Assembly: GCA_045806525.1 (NCBI GenBank)
Contig: JBJMJD010000014.1
Location: forward strand, 1 to 64,000
Direction: 5' to 3'
From: JAICYJ01 sp045806525
GTDB lineage: Bacteria; Actinomycetota; Thermoleophilia; Gaiellales; JAICJC01
Length of the DNA stretch: 64,000 nucleotides
Part shown: positions 8,589-17,277 of the stretch, one piece after another
Layout of the letters: each line of letters begins with the position of its first letter
Position numbering within the stretch: the first letter of the stretch is position 1
Program-made: the position numbers and the translations under genes
The notes under the pieces: model-generated
The model's input: only the letters and a program-made list of their open reading frames with translations
What the model was told of the DNA's origin: nothing
The model's database searches: none

Positions 8589-10085
8589 TTAGCGTGCGGT
8601 TGTCAACCAGGCACCTGCCAGGCGAGGCGCCCCCAGCGCATCGACCACCAACCCGCGCACGTCCGGCGCGATCAGGAGCTGCGTCTGGCCGAAGCTGAGC
8701 GGGACGATCGACCCGGTCGCGAGCACTGTCTGCTGTGCATCAAGCAGCGTCCGTCCCACCGCCGCCGGCGAGGCCGCCTCCACCTGCGACACCAGTGATG
8801 TGGTCCCGCGGGCGGCCACCGCCGCGATGACCGTCGCCGGGGCGGCCGACTGCAGGTTCAGCTGCGAGACCGCCCAGTCGCCGAGGCGGACGATCCGTAC
8901 GCGGGCGCCGCCGGTTCGCAGCACCCGCGCGACGGCGTTCGTGTACGACGTGTCGGTGGCGCCGGCCTGCCTGGTCAGCGTCACCGTCTCCCCGGTCACC
9001 GGCGAGGGGGCGAACCGGGCGACGTTCGGGACGTAGCCCGGCATGCCCACCGGCACCAGCGCGTCGGCGGCCTGCCCTGACTTGCCCGCCGCCAGCGCAG
9101 TCACCTGCGATGCGCTCAGCCCGCCGGCGAGCGACGAGGTCGCGCCGGGGCGGCGCTGCAGCGATATCAGGCTCAGCCGCGGAGTGTCCAGCAGCTGGCG
9201 GCCGAACTCGGGGTCGGCGCGCACCACGTCGACCTCGGCTGCGGGCAGCGGCAGCACCTGGTAGCGGCCGGCGCGGTAGGCAGCGATCGAGCCCGCGTCG
9301 GCCCCGGCCACCACCGGCATCTCGACGCGGTCGAGATGCGGACTGGCACCGAAGTAGGCCGGATTGCGGCCCAGCACGGCCCGCCCGGCAACCGCCGCCT
9401 TGCCGGCCGGATGCGCGCTCTTGCGGAGGCTGACCAGACGGAACGGCCCGGCACCAACTGGCGCCCGCTCGAACGCCGCCCGGTCGCCGGCGGTCGCGGC
9501 CAGCTGCGGCGGGAAGGCCCACGTGGCCGGATCCACCAGCATCGACGCAAAGTCCGCGACCGGTCGCGACAGCCGCACCACCAGGGTCAGGGGGCCGGTG
9601 GCTCGTACCCCCGAAAGCGTGCCCGCTCCTGAGCCGCAGGCGGCGTATCCGGACACCGGCTCGAGCACCGCGGCGTTCGGGGACGCCACGCGCGGGCTGC
9701 ACAGCAAGCTCCAGTCGGCAACGAAGGTGGCGGCCGTGACGGCGCCGGCACCGCCCGGAAACGAGACGTGCGGCCGCAGCCGGAACGTGTAGGTGCGGGC
9801 GTCCGGTGTCGACGACCAGCTGCGAGCGATCACCGGCACCGTACGAAGCGTCGAGGGGTCGGCGTCGACCAGCCCCGCGAACACGTTTCGCTCGATTATG
9901 AGTCCGGCCGCGTCGCCCCCGTAGAGCGGGGTCACCGAGACCGGATCGGCGGGCAGCGCGTACACCAGCGTGCCGCCGTTCAACGGCGCCGGCTCGGTCG
10001 GCGCCGGAGCGGCGGCGCCGTGACCGCAGCCGGCGGCCACAACCGCCAGTGCTACCAGCGACGCGCTACGAGAGCGCGTCCGCAC
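8589..10085 (-). CDS. Second peptide-binding lipoprotein (SBP family 5), coupled to atpG
   Basis: 498 residues with a lipoprotein signal (LVALAVVAAGC) and a family 5 binding-protein fold (GTLVYALPADPVSVTPLYGG; ARTYTFRLRPHVSF). It is shorter and more divergent than oppA in the same cluster, and Ala/Gly/Val-rich. The start is GTG at 10085, inside the end of atpG (20-bp overlap), with GAGGTGG as ribosome site. It is therefore translationally coupled to the ATP synthase operon, unlike the rest of the opp genes. It may give the transporter a second specificity, or act as a receptor. Confidence 0.82.
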   Translation of the reverse strand: MRTRSRSASLVALAVVAAGCGHGAAAPAPTEPAPLNGGTLVYALPADPVSVTPLYGGDAAGLIIERNVFAGLVDADPSTLRTVPVIARSWSSTPDARTYTFRLRPHVSFPGGAGAVTAATFVADWSLLCSPRVASPNAAVLEPVSGYAACGSGAGTLSGVRATGPLTLVVRLSRPVADFASMLVDPATWAFPPQLAATAGDRAAFERAPVGAGPFRLVSLRKSAHPAGKAAVAGRAVLGRNPAYFGASPHLDRVEMPVVAGADAGSIAAYRAGRYQVLPLPAAEVDVVRADPEFGRQLLDTPRLSLISLQRRPGATSSLAGGLSASQVTALAAGKSGQAADALVPVGMPGYVPNVARFAPSPVTGETVTLTRQAGATDTSYTNAVARVLRTGGARVRIVRLGDWAVSQLNLQSAAPATVIAAVAARGTTSLVSQVEAASPAAVGRTLLDAQQTVLATGSIVPLSFGQTQLLIAPDVRGLVVDALGAPRLAGAWLTTAR

Positions 10086-10938
10086 CTGCGACCACCTCGA
10101 GGATCTCCTGGGTGATCTCGGCCTGGCGGGCGCGGTTCATCTTCAGGGTGAGGTCGTCGATCAGGGTGCCGGCGTTGTCCGAGGCGTTGCGCATGGCCGT
10201 CATGCGGGCGCCATGCTCCGACGCGGTCGATTCCAGCAGGGCGCGGTAGATGGTGACCTCGAGGTACCGGGGGATCAGTTCGGCCAGGACATCGCGCTCG
10301 TCCGGCTCGAAGATGTAGGAGCCCTCGACCTTGACCGCCTCGCCCGTGACCGCCTCCTCGGGCACCGGCAGCAGCTCGACCTCCTCCAGCCGCTGCGTCA
10401 GCGCGGTGACGAAGTGGTTGTAGACCATCACCACCTGGTCGACCTCGCCCTGCTCGTAGAGGTCGGCCACCCGCTCGGCGATCGCCTGCGCGTCTGAGTA
10501 GGCCGGACGGTCGGTGATGCCGGCGTAGTCGGCGGTCAGCGTCTGGCGGCGGAACCGCAGCGTGGAGGCGCCCCGCCGGCCGACCGCCAGCCACACCACC
10601 TCCCGGCCGCCGGCGCGCTGCTCGCGCGCGATCTCCAGGGAGCGGCGGACGACGTTGGCGTTGAACGCGCCGGCCAGGCCGCGGTCGCCCGTCAGCGCGA
10701 CCACGGCCACGGTCTTCACGTCGCGGCGGGCCAGCAGCGGCTGGTCGCTGAGATCGCCGGTGGCGGCCGCAACATCCACCGTCAGCTGCTGCATGCGGTC
10801 GGCGTAGGGCCGCAGCGCCTCGATCCGTGCCTGTGCGCGACGCAGGCGCGATCCCGCCACCAGCTCCATGGCCTTGGTGATCTTCTTGGTGTTGTTGACG
10901 GAGCTGATCCGCCGCTTGATGTCCTGCTGGGTGGCCAT
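10066..10938 (-). CDS. atpG: F1 ATP synthase gamma subunit
   Basis: 290-residue central-stalk subunit that rotates inside the alpha3beta3 ring. The N-terminus ATQQDIKRRISSVNNTKKIT and the C-terminus MNRARQAEITQEILEVVAGA are the two conserved gamma helices. The ATG at 10938 overlaps the atpA stop in TGATG. The next gene in every usual atp operon would be atpD; here it is a peptide-binding lipoprotein whose GTG lies inside the atpG coding end. Confidence 0.97.
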   Translation of the reverse strand: MATQQDIKRRISSVNNTKKITKAMELVAGSRLRRAQARIEALRPYADRMQQLTVDVAAATGDLSDQPLLARRDVKTVAVVALTGDRGLAGAFNANVVRRSLEIAREQRAGGREVVWLAVGRRGASTLRFRRQTLTADYAGITDRPAYSDAQAIAERVADLYEQGEVDQVVMVYNHFVTALTQRLEEVELLPVPEEAVTGEAVKVEGSYIFEPDERDVLAELIPRYLEVTIYRALLESTASEHGARMTAMRNASDNAGTLIDDLTLKMNRARQAEITQEILEVVAGADALS

Positions 10939-12470
10939 CAGACCGCGGCTGTGGCCTCTGTCTCCGTCGGCTGGAAGCTCTCGGAGAGGGACTCGGCCGC
11001 CTTGCGCAACTCGGCCTCGGTTTCGTCGGAGAGCTCGCCGGTGTCCCGGATTGCAGTCAGCACCTTGCCGCCCGCCTCGAGATACTGGATAAGCTCGGCC
11101 TGGAAGCGTGGCACGTCGGCCACCTCGACCGGGTCGAGGAAGCCGTTGGTGGCGGCCCAGATCGATGCCACCTGGTTCTCGAACGGCCACGGGTTGTACT
11201 GCGGCTGGTTCAGCGTCGCCACCAGCCGCTGACCGCGCTTGAGCTGCTGCTGGGTGGTCTCGTCCAGCTCGGATGCGAACTGCGCGAATGCCTCCAGCGA
11301 ACGGTAGGACGCCAGATCGAGGCGGAGGCGGCCCGCCACCTTACGCATCGCACGGCGCTGGGCGTTGCCGCCCACGCGCGAGACCGAGATGCCGGCGTTG
11401 ATCGCCGGGCGAACGCCCGAGAAGAACAGATCCGGCTGCAGGAAGATCTGACCGTCGGTGATCGAGATCACGTTGGTCGGGATGTACGCCGAGACGTCGC
11501 CCGCCTGGGTCTCGATCACCGGCAGCGCCGTCAGCGATCCCGCGCCCAGCTCGTCGGACAGCTTCACCGCGCGCTCGAGCAGGCGCGAGTGCAGGTAGAA
11601 GACGTCGCCCGGATAAGCCTCGCGGCCCGGCGGGCGCCGCACCAGCAGCGACATCTGGCGGTAGGCGTCGGCGTGCTTGGAGAGGTCGTCGTACATCAGC
11701 AGCGCGTGCTTGCCGTTGTAGAGGAAGTACTCGCCCATCGCGCAGCCCGCGTAGGGGGCCATGTACTTGATCGGGGCGGCCTCCGAGGCCGGGGCCGAGA
11801 CGATGATCGTGTAGTCCATCGCGCCGGCCGACCGCAGCGTCTCCTCCACCTGGCGCACGGTCGACGCCTTCTGACCGATGGCGACATAGATGCAGATCAT
11901 GTCCTGACCCTTCTGGTTCAGGATCGTGTCCACGCAGATCGCGGTCTTGCCGGTGCCACGGTCGCCGATGATCAGCTCACGCTGGCCACGGCCGATCGGG
12001 ATCATGGCGTCGATGGCCTTGATGCCGGTCTGCACCGGCTCCTTCACGGGCTGGCGGTCGACCACGCCGGGGGCCTTGAACTCGAGCGGGCGCGTCTCTG
12101 AGGTCTCGATCGGAGGGCCGCCGTCGATCGGGTTGCCGAGTGGATCCACCACCCGGCCGATCAGCGCGTCGCCGACCGGCACCGACATCACCTCGCCGGT
12201 GCGCTTGACGGTGTCGCCCTCCTCGACCTTCTCCCAGTCGCCGAACAGCACCGCGGCGACGTTGTCCTCCTCCAGGTTCAGCGCGAGGCCGGTGACCCCG
12301 TGGGGCAGCTCAAGCTTCTCGAGCGCGACGCACGCCGTCAGCCCGTAGATGCGGGCGATACCGTCGCCGATCTGGATAACCGTGCCGACCTCTTCGATGT
12401 CGACATCAACCTCATAGCGCTCGATCTCGGACTTGAGGATCGAGGCGATCTCGTCTGGCCGTAGCTTCAC
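10938..12470 (-). CDS. atpA: F1 ATP synthase alpha subunit
   Basis: 510-residue non-catalytic nucleotide-binding subunit. The P-loop GDRGTGKT and the arginine-finger region with PAINAGISVSRVGGNAQ are present, and the length is normal. The start is GTG at 12470, overlapping the atpH stop by 4 bp (GTGA), so translation is coupled. Confidence 0.97.
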   Translation of the reverse strand: MKLRPDEIASILKSEIERYEVDVDIEEVGTVIQIGDGIARIYGLTACVALEKLELPHGVTGLALNLEEDNVAAVLFGDWEKVEEGDTVKRTGEVMSVPVGDALIGRVVDPLGNPIDGGPPIETSETRPLEFKAPGVVDRQPVKEPVQTGIKAIDAMIPIGRGQRELIIGDRGTGKTAICVDTILNQKGQDMICIYVAIGQKASTVRQVEETLRSAGAMDYTIIVSAPASEAAPIKYMAPYAGCAMGEYFLYNGKHALLMYDDLSKHADAYRQMSLLVRRPPGREAYPGDVFYLHSRLLERAVKLSDELGAGSLTALPVIETQAGDVSAYIPTNVISITDGQIFLQPDLFFSGVRPAINAGISVSRVGGNAQRRAMRKVAGRLRLDLASYRSLEAFAQFASELDETTQQQLKRGQRLVATLNQPQYNPWPFENQVASIWAATNGFLDPVEVADVPRFQAELIQYLEAGGKVLTAIRDTGELSDETEAELRKAAESLSESFQPTETEATAAV

Positions 12471-13033
12471 GCTTCGCTCCCAACTGGCAGGGGTGTGGTG
12501 ATCAGTGCGCGGTGGATCTCGTCCAGCTCGCGCTGTACCGAGGCGTCCAGGAGGACGCCGCGGGCACGCAGCACGATCCCGCCGATGATCGCGGGGTCGA
12601 TCTTTGGCTCGAGCCGTGCCTGCAGGCCGGTGGCCTGCTCGATGCTCTGCTGCAGCTGCTGCGCCTGAGCGGGGGCGAGCTCGACGGCGGTGGTCACCTC
12701 GATGTCCAGGATGCGCTCCTGCTCGGCGGCCAGCTCGGCGTAGGAGACGGATACGTCGTGCAGGAGCTCCAGCCGGCCGTTGTCGACCAGCACCAGCATC
12801 GCGTTTCGGACAAGCGGGTCGGCGTCCTTCAGCAGCGCGGCAACGATCCGCCGCTTGGACTCGGGCGGCAGCCGCGGGTTCAGCAACGAGCTCAGCGCCG
12901 CGCGGTCGGAGGCCAGCGACTCCATGAAGTCGCGCAGGTCGGCGTCCACGGCCGGCACGCGGCCGGCCTCTTCGGCGGCGCGAAACAGCGCCTCTGCGTA
13001 CACCCGTCCACCGTGGTCGATCAGCTCCGCCAC
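12467..13033 (-). CDS. atpH: F1 ATP synthase delta subunit
   Basis: 188-residue peripheral-stalk subunit linking the b subunit to the top of F1. The N-terminal helical domain (GGRVYAEALFRAAEEAG) and the C-terminal segment DPAIIGGIVLRARGVLLDASV with the conserved GG are typical of delta/OSCP. The GTG start at 13033 overlaps the atpF stop by one base (TAGTG). Confidence 0.95.
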   Translation of the reverse strand: MAELIDHGGRVYAEALFRAAEEAGRVPAVDADLRDFMESLASDRAALSSLLNPRLPPESKRRIVAALLKDADPLVRNAMLVLVDNGRLELLHDVSVSYAELAAEQERILDIEVTTAVELAPAQAQQLQQSIEQATGLQARLEPKIDPAIIGGIVLRARGVLLDASVQRELDEIHRALITTPLPVGSEA

Positions 13034-13593
13034 TAGTCGCCGCCCTCCGCAGCCGTGCCCGACTCGGCAGGCGCGAACTGGCTGAAGTCGACGTCGGCCA
13101 TGGCCTCGTCGATCAGCCGACGCTGTTCGGTCTCGTCCAGCTGCCGGCGCACCACCTTCTCGGCCGTGGCGACGGTCAGGTCGGCCAGCTGGTCGCGGAT
13201 CGCCTGTAGCGAGGAGCGTGTCTCGGAGTCGATCTCGTCCTTGGCCCGCTTCAGCAGCCGGTTCTTCTCGGCCTCCAGATCAGCGATGTCGCGGGCGCGC
13301 TGCTGCTCGGATGCCCGCCGTGCCTCCTCGATGATCTTGGTCGCCTCGCGGCGTGAGTCGGCGAGCGCCTGGCGGTACTCGGCCAGCGCCGACTGCGCCT
13401 CCTCGCGGGCGTGCTCGGCGGCGTCGATGTCGGCGGCGATGGCGTTGCGCCGCTCGTCGAGCGTGGCCTGGATCGGGCCGAAGGCGAACTTCTTCAGCAC
13501 GATCAGGACGATCACGAACGACACGATCGTCCAGAACATCAACCCGAAGTTGATGTCGATCAGGCTCGGTTTTGCGGCTGCCAGGATCAGCAT
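13033..13593 (-). CDS. atpF: F0 ATP synthase b subunit
   Basis: 186 residues with one N-terminal membrane span (NFGLMFWTIVSFVIVLIVLK) followed by a long, charged coiled coil rich in Ala, Glu and Arg. This is the stator stalk. A single b gene is present and no b-prime is seen. The length and the position between atpE and atpH are normal. Confidence 0.95.
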   Translation of the reverse strand: MLILAAAKPSLIDINFGLMFWTIVSFVIVLIVLKKFAFGPIQATLDERRNAIAADIDAAEHAREEAQSALAEYRQALADSRREATKIIEEARRASEQQRARDIADLEAEKNRLLKRAKDEIDSETRSSLQAIRDQLADLTVATAEKVVRRQLDETEQRRLIDEAMADVDFSQFAPAESGTAAEGGD

Positions 13594-13606
13594 CTGCTCA
13601 GCGCTC

Positions 13607-13852
13607 CTAGGTGATCGCGTACGCGACGAAGGCCATGCCCAGGGCGTAGAACACGATCGCCTCGGTCAGGGCGAAGCCCAGCCACATCATGCCGGTCAGC
13701 TGACCGCGCAGCTCGGGCTGGCGCCCGACGGCCTCGATCGTCTTGCCGAAGATGATGCCGACGCCGATGCCCGGTCCGATGGCGCCGAACCCGGTCGCCA
13801 GACCCAGCACGATGGTCTTTGCTGCGTCGTTGACGTTGCCTTGAACAGCCAT
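13607..13852 (-). CDS. atpE: F0 ATP synthase c subunit
   Basis: 81-residue two-span proteolipid of the rotor ring. The glycine-rich first helix (GLATGFGAIGPGIGVGIIFG), the polar loop GRQPE and the second helix FALTEAIVFYALGMAFVAY with the ion-binding Glu are visible. The residues around the Glu (A-L-T-E-A) do not show the polar set typical of sodium-binding rings, so proton coupling is inferred. ATG at 13852 is chosen over an upstream in-frame ATG at 13885, which would lie inside atpB. Confidence 0.95.
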   Translation of the reverse strand: MAVQGNVNDAAKTIVLGLATGFGAIGPGIGVGIIFGKTIEAVGRQPELRGQLTGMMWLGFALTEAIVFYALGMAFVAYAIT

Positions 13853-13859
13853 TGTTCTC

Positions 13860-14738
13860 CTAGTGGTCGGGGTGGATTGCTCCACCGATGTAGATGGCGG
13901 AAAGAGCGGCGAAGATGTAGGCCTGCAGCGCGGCGATCAGGGTCGCCTCCAGCAGGTAGAGGGCGACACCCATCGGGAAGCCGATGATGTGCACCGCAAA
14001 GGCGGCGTTGCCCAGCGACGCCGCCATCAGGGCGCCGACGCCCAGGAACACGGCGATCACGAGATGGCCGGCCAGCATGTTGAAGAACAACCGGAAGCTG
14101 AGCGAGACGAGCCGCACGAACTGGGACAGCACCTCGACCACGGCGATCAGGCCGAACAGGATGGCGGCGCCGAAGGAGCCGGCCCGCAGCGGCCGCACGG
14201 GCGGCAGGCCGGCGGGGATCCAGCTCTTGAAGTAGCCGCGAACGCCGTTGTAGCGGATGCCCTCGACGTGGGTGGCCACGAAGGTGACCAGCGTCAGGGT
14301 CAGCGCCACCGACAGGTTCGCCGACGCGGCGTAGATCTGCAGCTTGGGCACGTCCACCCCGAGCAGCTGCACGCTCTCGCCGCTGAACGGCAGCGGGATG
14401 AAGCCGATCACGTTCATCGCCCAGATGAAGATGAAGCAGGTGCCGACGTATGGGAACCAGATCCGCATCCCCTCCTCGGGCAGCCCGGCCTTGGCGATCT
14501 GGGTATAGGCGGTGTCGTAGACCAACTCCAGGAACGTCTGCCAGCGGCTGGGCTTGGGCCTCAGGCCCTTGCGGATGATCAGCAGCGGCACCAGGATCGC
14601 GACGGCGGCCGACAGCCACAGGTAGACGACGCCCTTGTTGATGTCCAGCCCCAGCGGCAGATCGACGTAGGGGTGGTTGATGAAGTCCGTGAACTCCGAG
14701 ACCGGGTTGAAATCGGAGGAGGCCAGCAGCGACAGCAT
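13860..14738 (-). CDS. atpB: F0 ATP synthase a subunit
   Basis: 292-residue multi-span stator subunit forming the proton half-channels. The essential arginine lies in the span SLSFRLFFNMLAGH. The C-terminal spans (GVALYLLEATLIAALQAYIFAALSAIYI) carry the conserved Glu and Gln positions. Its ATG follows the stop of the AtpI-like gene directly (TAGATG). Confidence 0.96.
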   Translation of the reverse strand: MLSLLASSDFNPVSEFTDFINHPYVDLPLGLDINKGVVYLWLSAAVAILVPLLIIRKGLRPKPSRWQTFLELVYDTAYTQIAKAGLPEEGMRIWFPYVGTCFIFIWAMNVIGFIPLPFSGESVQLLGVDVPKLQIYAASANLSVALTLTLVTFVATHVEGIRYNGVRGYFKSWIPAGLPPVRPLRAGSFGAAILFGLIAVVEVLSQFVRLVSLSFRLFFNMLAGHLVIAVFLGVGALMAASLGNAAFAVHIIGFPMGVALYLLEATLIAALQAYIFAALSAIYIGGAIHPDH

Positions 14739-15131
14739 CTAGGCGGTCCTGCCGGCGTGGGTGCGGATGTTGCGGTGCGTGAGGATGCGAGTGGCGATGT
14801 CGACCGTGACCAGCACCATGAACAGGACCACCGAGGATATCGCCAGGGTGCTGTCGTGGCGGGTGATCAGGAACAGCAGCAGCATGCCGATCCAGGGGCG
14901 CAGCAGCATGCTCGCGCCCAGCACACCGACGGCGCGGAGCGCGCCCATCTGCACGGCGCGGCGCTCCACCATCACCTGCACCACGCGGTTGCCGGCCCAG
15001 ATCGCCACCGCCCAGAACCAGCCCTCGAGCGGCAGGCCGGTCAGCGCGAACACCGGCAGCGCCAGGATCGCGAGCATGGCGTCCAGGTTGTGGAGGGCGA
15101 GCTTCTGCATTGTCGGAGTCTGGCTGCTCAT
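14739..15131 (-). CDS. AtpI-like membrane protein, ATP synthase assembly
   Basis: 130 residues with about four hydrophobic spans (for example AMLAILALPVFALTGLPLEG and GMLLLFLITRHDSTLAISSV). Size, topology and position immediately before atpB match the AtpI-like protein that helps assemble the c-ring; I identify it mainly by context. The ATG at 15131 overlaps the preceding small gene in ATGA. Confidence 0.65.
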   Translation of the reverse strand: MSSQTPTMQKLALHNLDAMLAILALPVFALTGLPLEGWFWAVAIWAGNRVVQVMVERRAVQMGALRAVGVLGASMLLRPWIGMLLLFLITRHDSTLAISSVVLFMVLVTVDIATRILTHRNIRTHAGRTA

Positions 15132-15322
15132 ATGTCCCGGTACTGGCGGTAGACGAGGTAGAAGCTGAGCGGCACCCCGATGGCGAATCCGACCGCCGCT
15201 CCTGCAAGCGCGTTGCCCGCCAACCAGCCGGCGCCGAGCCCGAGCGCCGCGCACACGATCAGCGCAGCGAGGAGGTACATCCCCGCGCCCGCCGCCCTCG
15301 CGGCGGGTCGCTGCTCACCCAT
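15128..15322 (-). CDS. AtpZ-like small membrane protein, first gene of the ATP synthase operon
   Basis: 64 residues with two spans separated by a glycine-rich turn (YLLAALIVCAALGLGAGWLA and AAVGFAIGVPLSFYLVYRQY). The second span ends in YLVYRQYRD, close to the FYNVYR-type ending of AtpZ/AtpQ proteins found before atpI and atpB in other bacteria. It is the first gene after the putative operon promoter. Confidence 0.6.
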   Translation of the reverse strand: MGEQRPAARAAGAGMYLLAALIVCAALGLGAGWLAGNALAGAAVGFAIGVPLSFYLVYRQYRDI

Positions 15323-15368
15323 GTGTCGGTCCCGTGCTCGCCGCCCTCAACATCCGGCGGGCGCAGGC

Positions 15369-15398
15369 AGTATGCCAGAAACGGCGACTATGTGACAA
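15369..15398 (-). promoter_or_regulatory. Putative ATP synthase operon promoter
   Basis: Minus strand: TTGTCA (5 of 6 to the -35 consensus), an 18-nt spacer, then CATACT (4 of 6 to the -10 consensus, the same hexamer as in the trp promoter). It lies in the 139-bp gap after the GlcNAc-1-P transferase gene and would give a leader of about 40 nt. Confidence 0.5.
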
Positions 15399-15461
15399 CC
15401 TCGAATGCATGTTGCGATGGCCGCAAACCCGCATAGATCGGGAAAAACTGCGAAAAGGAGC

Positions 15462-16592
15462 TCATGCAGCCCGCTTGCTTTGTGGCACGTCCTCGCCACG
15501 CCGTGTTCGCAGCAGGCCGATCGCCCGCAGGTGCCTCGCCTTCAGGATCTCCAGTAGATAGATGACGTACACGGAGGTGCACACCGCCAGCAGCCCAAGC
15601 CCGACCAGCACCCCGACCGCCACCGGGCTCCAGTCGTGCCGGTGATTGGGGACGAACCGGATCGCCAGCGCCAGCGCCGACAGAATGCAGCACCAGCCGT
15701 ACAGGTAGAGGGCCGTGCGACGCTGCGAGAAGCCGATGTTCGCGAACCGGTGGTGGAAGTGCCAGCGGTCGGCCTGGTAGATCGGCTGGCCGTGCTTGAT
15801 CCGCTTCAGGATCACGAACGACGTGTCGAGGATCGGCAGCGCCAGCACCATCAGCGGGAACACCAGGGACACGGCCGCCGCCGTCTTCAGGACGCCCTGG
15901 ATCGCGAGCGCTGCCAGCAGGTAGCCCAGCATCAGCGACCCGGAGTCGCCCATGAAGATCGTGGCCGGGTTGAAGTTGTAGATGAGGAAGCCGAAGGCGG
16001 CTCCGGCCACGATCGCGCTGATGGCGGCCGCATCGGCCCGCCCGAGCGACACGGATAGCACCGCGAAGGTGAGCGAGGCGATGCCGCAGAAGCCGGCGGC
16101 GAGGCCGTCCAGGCCGTCGATGAAGTTGACGATATTGACGATCGCGACGATCCAGAACACCGTCACGGGGTACTGCCAGACGCCCAGGTCGAAGGCGCCT
16201 ATGAGTGGCAGGGTGACGTGGTCGATGGTCACGCCGAGCGCCGCCGGGATGCACGCGATCAGCACGATGCCGAGCATCTTGGCGCCCGGGTGCAGCGGCC
16301 GGATGTCGTCCAGCGCGCCCAGTGCGCACATCAGCGCGGCGCCCGCGATGATTCCCCAGAACCCGTGGCTGTGGCCGAGCGCGGCCGACGGGATCACGAT
16401 CGCACCCAGGATCGCCAGGCCGCCGAGCAGCGGCGTGGGGCGATTGTGCATGCGCCGCTCGTCCACCGAGCGGTCGACGATTCCCGTCATCCAGGCCAAC
16501 TGCGAAACGACCGGCGTCAGCAGCACCGCCAGCAGGAACGCGACCGCGAAGCCCACCACGGCCGCCTGATAGTCGATCAGCCCGCCGTTCAT
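15462..16592 (-). CDS. Undecaprenyl-phosphate GlcNAc-1-phosphate transferase (WecA/TagO family)
   Basis: 376-residue polytopic enzyme that transfers a sugar-1-phosphate from a UDP-sugar to undecaprenyl phosphate, starting cell-envelope glycan assembly at the inner membrane. Conserved features: DDIRPLHPG, the catalytic NFIDGLDGLAAG, NPATIFMGDSGS, and the HFHHRF motif that separates WecA-type enzymes from MraY. The same gene precedes the atp operon in mycobacteria and streptomycetes (rfe). TACGCT sits 9 nt before its ATG. Confidence 0.92.
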   Translation of the reverse strand: MNGGLIDYQAAVVGFAVAFLLAVLLTPVVSQLAWMTGIVDRSVDERRMHNRPTPLLGGLAILGAIVIPSAALGHSHGFWGIIAGAALMCALGALDDIRPLHPGAKMLGIVLIACIPAALGVTIDHVTLPLIGAFDLGVWQYPVTVFWIVAIVNIVNFIDGLDGLAAGFCGIASLTFAVLSVSLGRADAAAISAIVAGAAFGFLIYNFNPATIFMGDSGSLMLGYLLAALAIQGVLKTAAAVSLVFPLMVLALPILDTSFVILKRIKHGQPIYQADRWHFHHRFANIGFSQRRTALYLYGWCCILSALALAIRFVPNHRHDWSPVAVGVLVGLGLLAVCTSVYVIYLLEILKARHLRAIGLLRTRRGEDVPQSKRAA

Positions 16593-16601
16593 GTCGGCAA
16601 A

Positions 16602-16607
16602 AGCGTA
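16602..16607 (-). promoter_or_regulatory. -10-like TACGCT, 9 nt before the GlcNAc-1-P transferase start
   Basis: TANNNT box at leaderless spacing. The ten bases TGCCGACATG across the start also occur at two other leaderless starts in this window (26946 and 31917). Confidence 0.4.
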
Positions 16608-16625
16608 CAGGAGCGGTCGGGCACG

Positions 16626-17273
16626 CTACCGCGTCCCGTACAGGCGGTCGCCGGCGTCGCCCAGGCCGGGCAGGATGAAGCCCTGGTCGTTGAGCTCGCG
16701 GTCGAGCGCCGCGACCACCACCTCGACGTCGGGATGGTCGGTCTCCAGGCGGGCCACCCCTTCCGGCACGGCCACCAGCGCCACCATCGTCACCCGGCGC
16801 GCGCCCTGCTCCTTGCAGAGGCGGATCGCGGCCGACGCCGACCCGCCGGTTGCCAGCATCGGGTCGAGCACGATCACGTCGCGCTCGGCCAGGTCCCCCG
16901 GCAGCTTGCAGTAGTACTCGACCGGCATCAGCGTCTGCTCGTCGCGGTAGAGGCCCACGAAGCCGACGCGGGCGACCGGGATCAGATCGAGCACGGCGTC
17001 CAGCATGCCGACGCCCGCGCGCAGCACCGCCACCACACCGAGCTTCTTGCCCGACACGCGGTGCGCGGGCGCCAGCTCCAGCGGCGTCCGCACCTCGGTC
17101 GGCTCCAGCTCGAGGCCGCGGGTGGCCTCGTAGCAGAGGAATGCGGCCAGCTCGCCGGCCAGCAGTCGGAAGTCGCGGGTGGTGGTGTCGCGGTCGCGCA
17201 GCAGACCGAGCTTGTGCTGCACCAGCGGGTGGTCAACGACCGTGAGCGCCGCGTAGCTCGTGGAATCAACCAT
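16626..17273 (-). CDS. upp: Uracil phosphoribosyltransferase
   Basis: 215-residue salvage enzyme converting uracil and PRPP to UMP. The PRPP loop VIVLDPMLATGGSASAAI, the uracil-binding C-terminus (GFILPGLGDAGDRLYGTR) and VAVLRAGVGMLDAVLD are diagnostic. The ATG follows the glyA stop directly. Its first 10 codons belong to a 32-bp sequence that recurs, with one change, behind the HMG-CoA lyase gene at 52624. Confidence 0.96.
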   Translation of the reverse strand: MVDSTSYAALTVVDHPLVQHKLGLLRDRDTTTRDFRLLAGELAAFLCYEATRGLELEPTEVRTPLELAPAHRVSGKKLGVVAVLRAGVGMLDAVLDLIPVARVGFVGLYRDEQTLMPVEYYCKLPGDLAERDVIVLDPMLATGGSASAAIRLCKEQGARRVTMVALVAVPEGVARLETDHPDVEVVVAALDRELNDQGFILPGLGDAGDRLYGTR

Positions 17274-17277
17274 CTAA
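17246..17277 (-). repeat. 32-bp repeat copy across the glyA stop/upp start
   Basis: From TTAG of the glyA end through codon 9-10 of upp, this sequence matches 52624-52655 at 31 of 32 positions. Both copies place a TAG stop directly before ATG. A shorter inverted relative lies at 52771-52792. Confidence 0.8.

Noticed and set aside
8601..8606. TTGACA as the -35 of the promoter at 8572-8577
   Set aside because: The spacing of 23 nt is too long for a standard promoter; the match is probably fortuitous within the binding-protein coding end.
10066..11190. A longer atpG beginning at 11190
   Set aside because: The extension lies inside atpA, does not match gamma subunits, and ATG 10938 overlaps the atpA stop in the usual coupled way.
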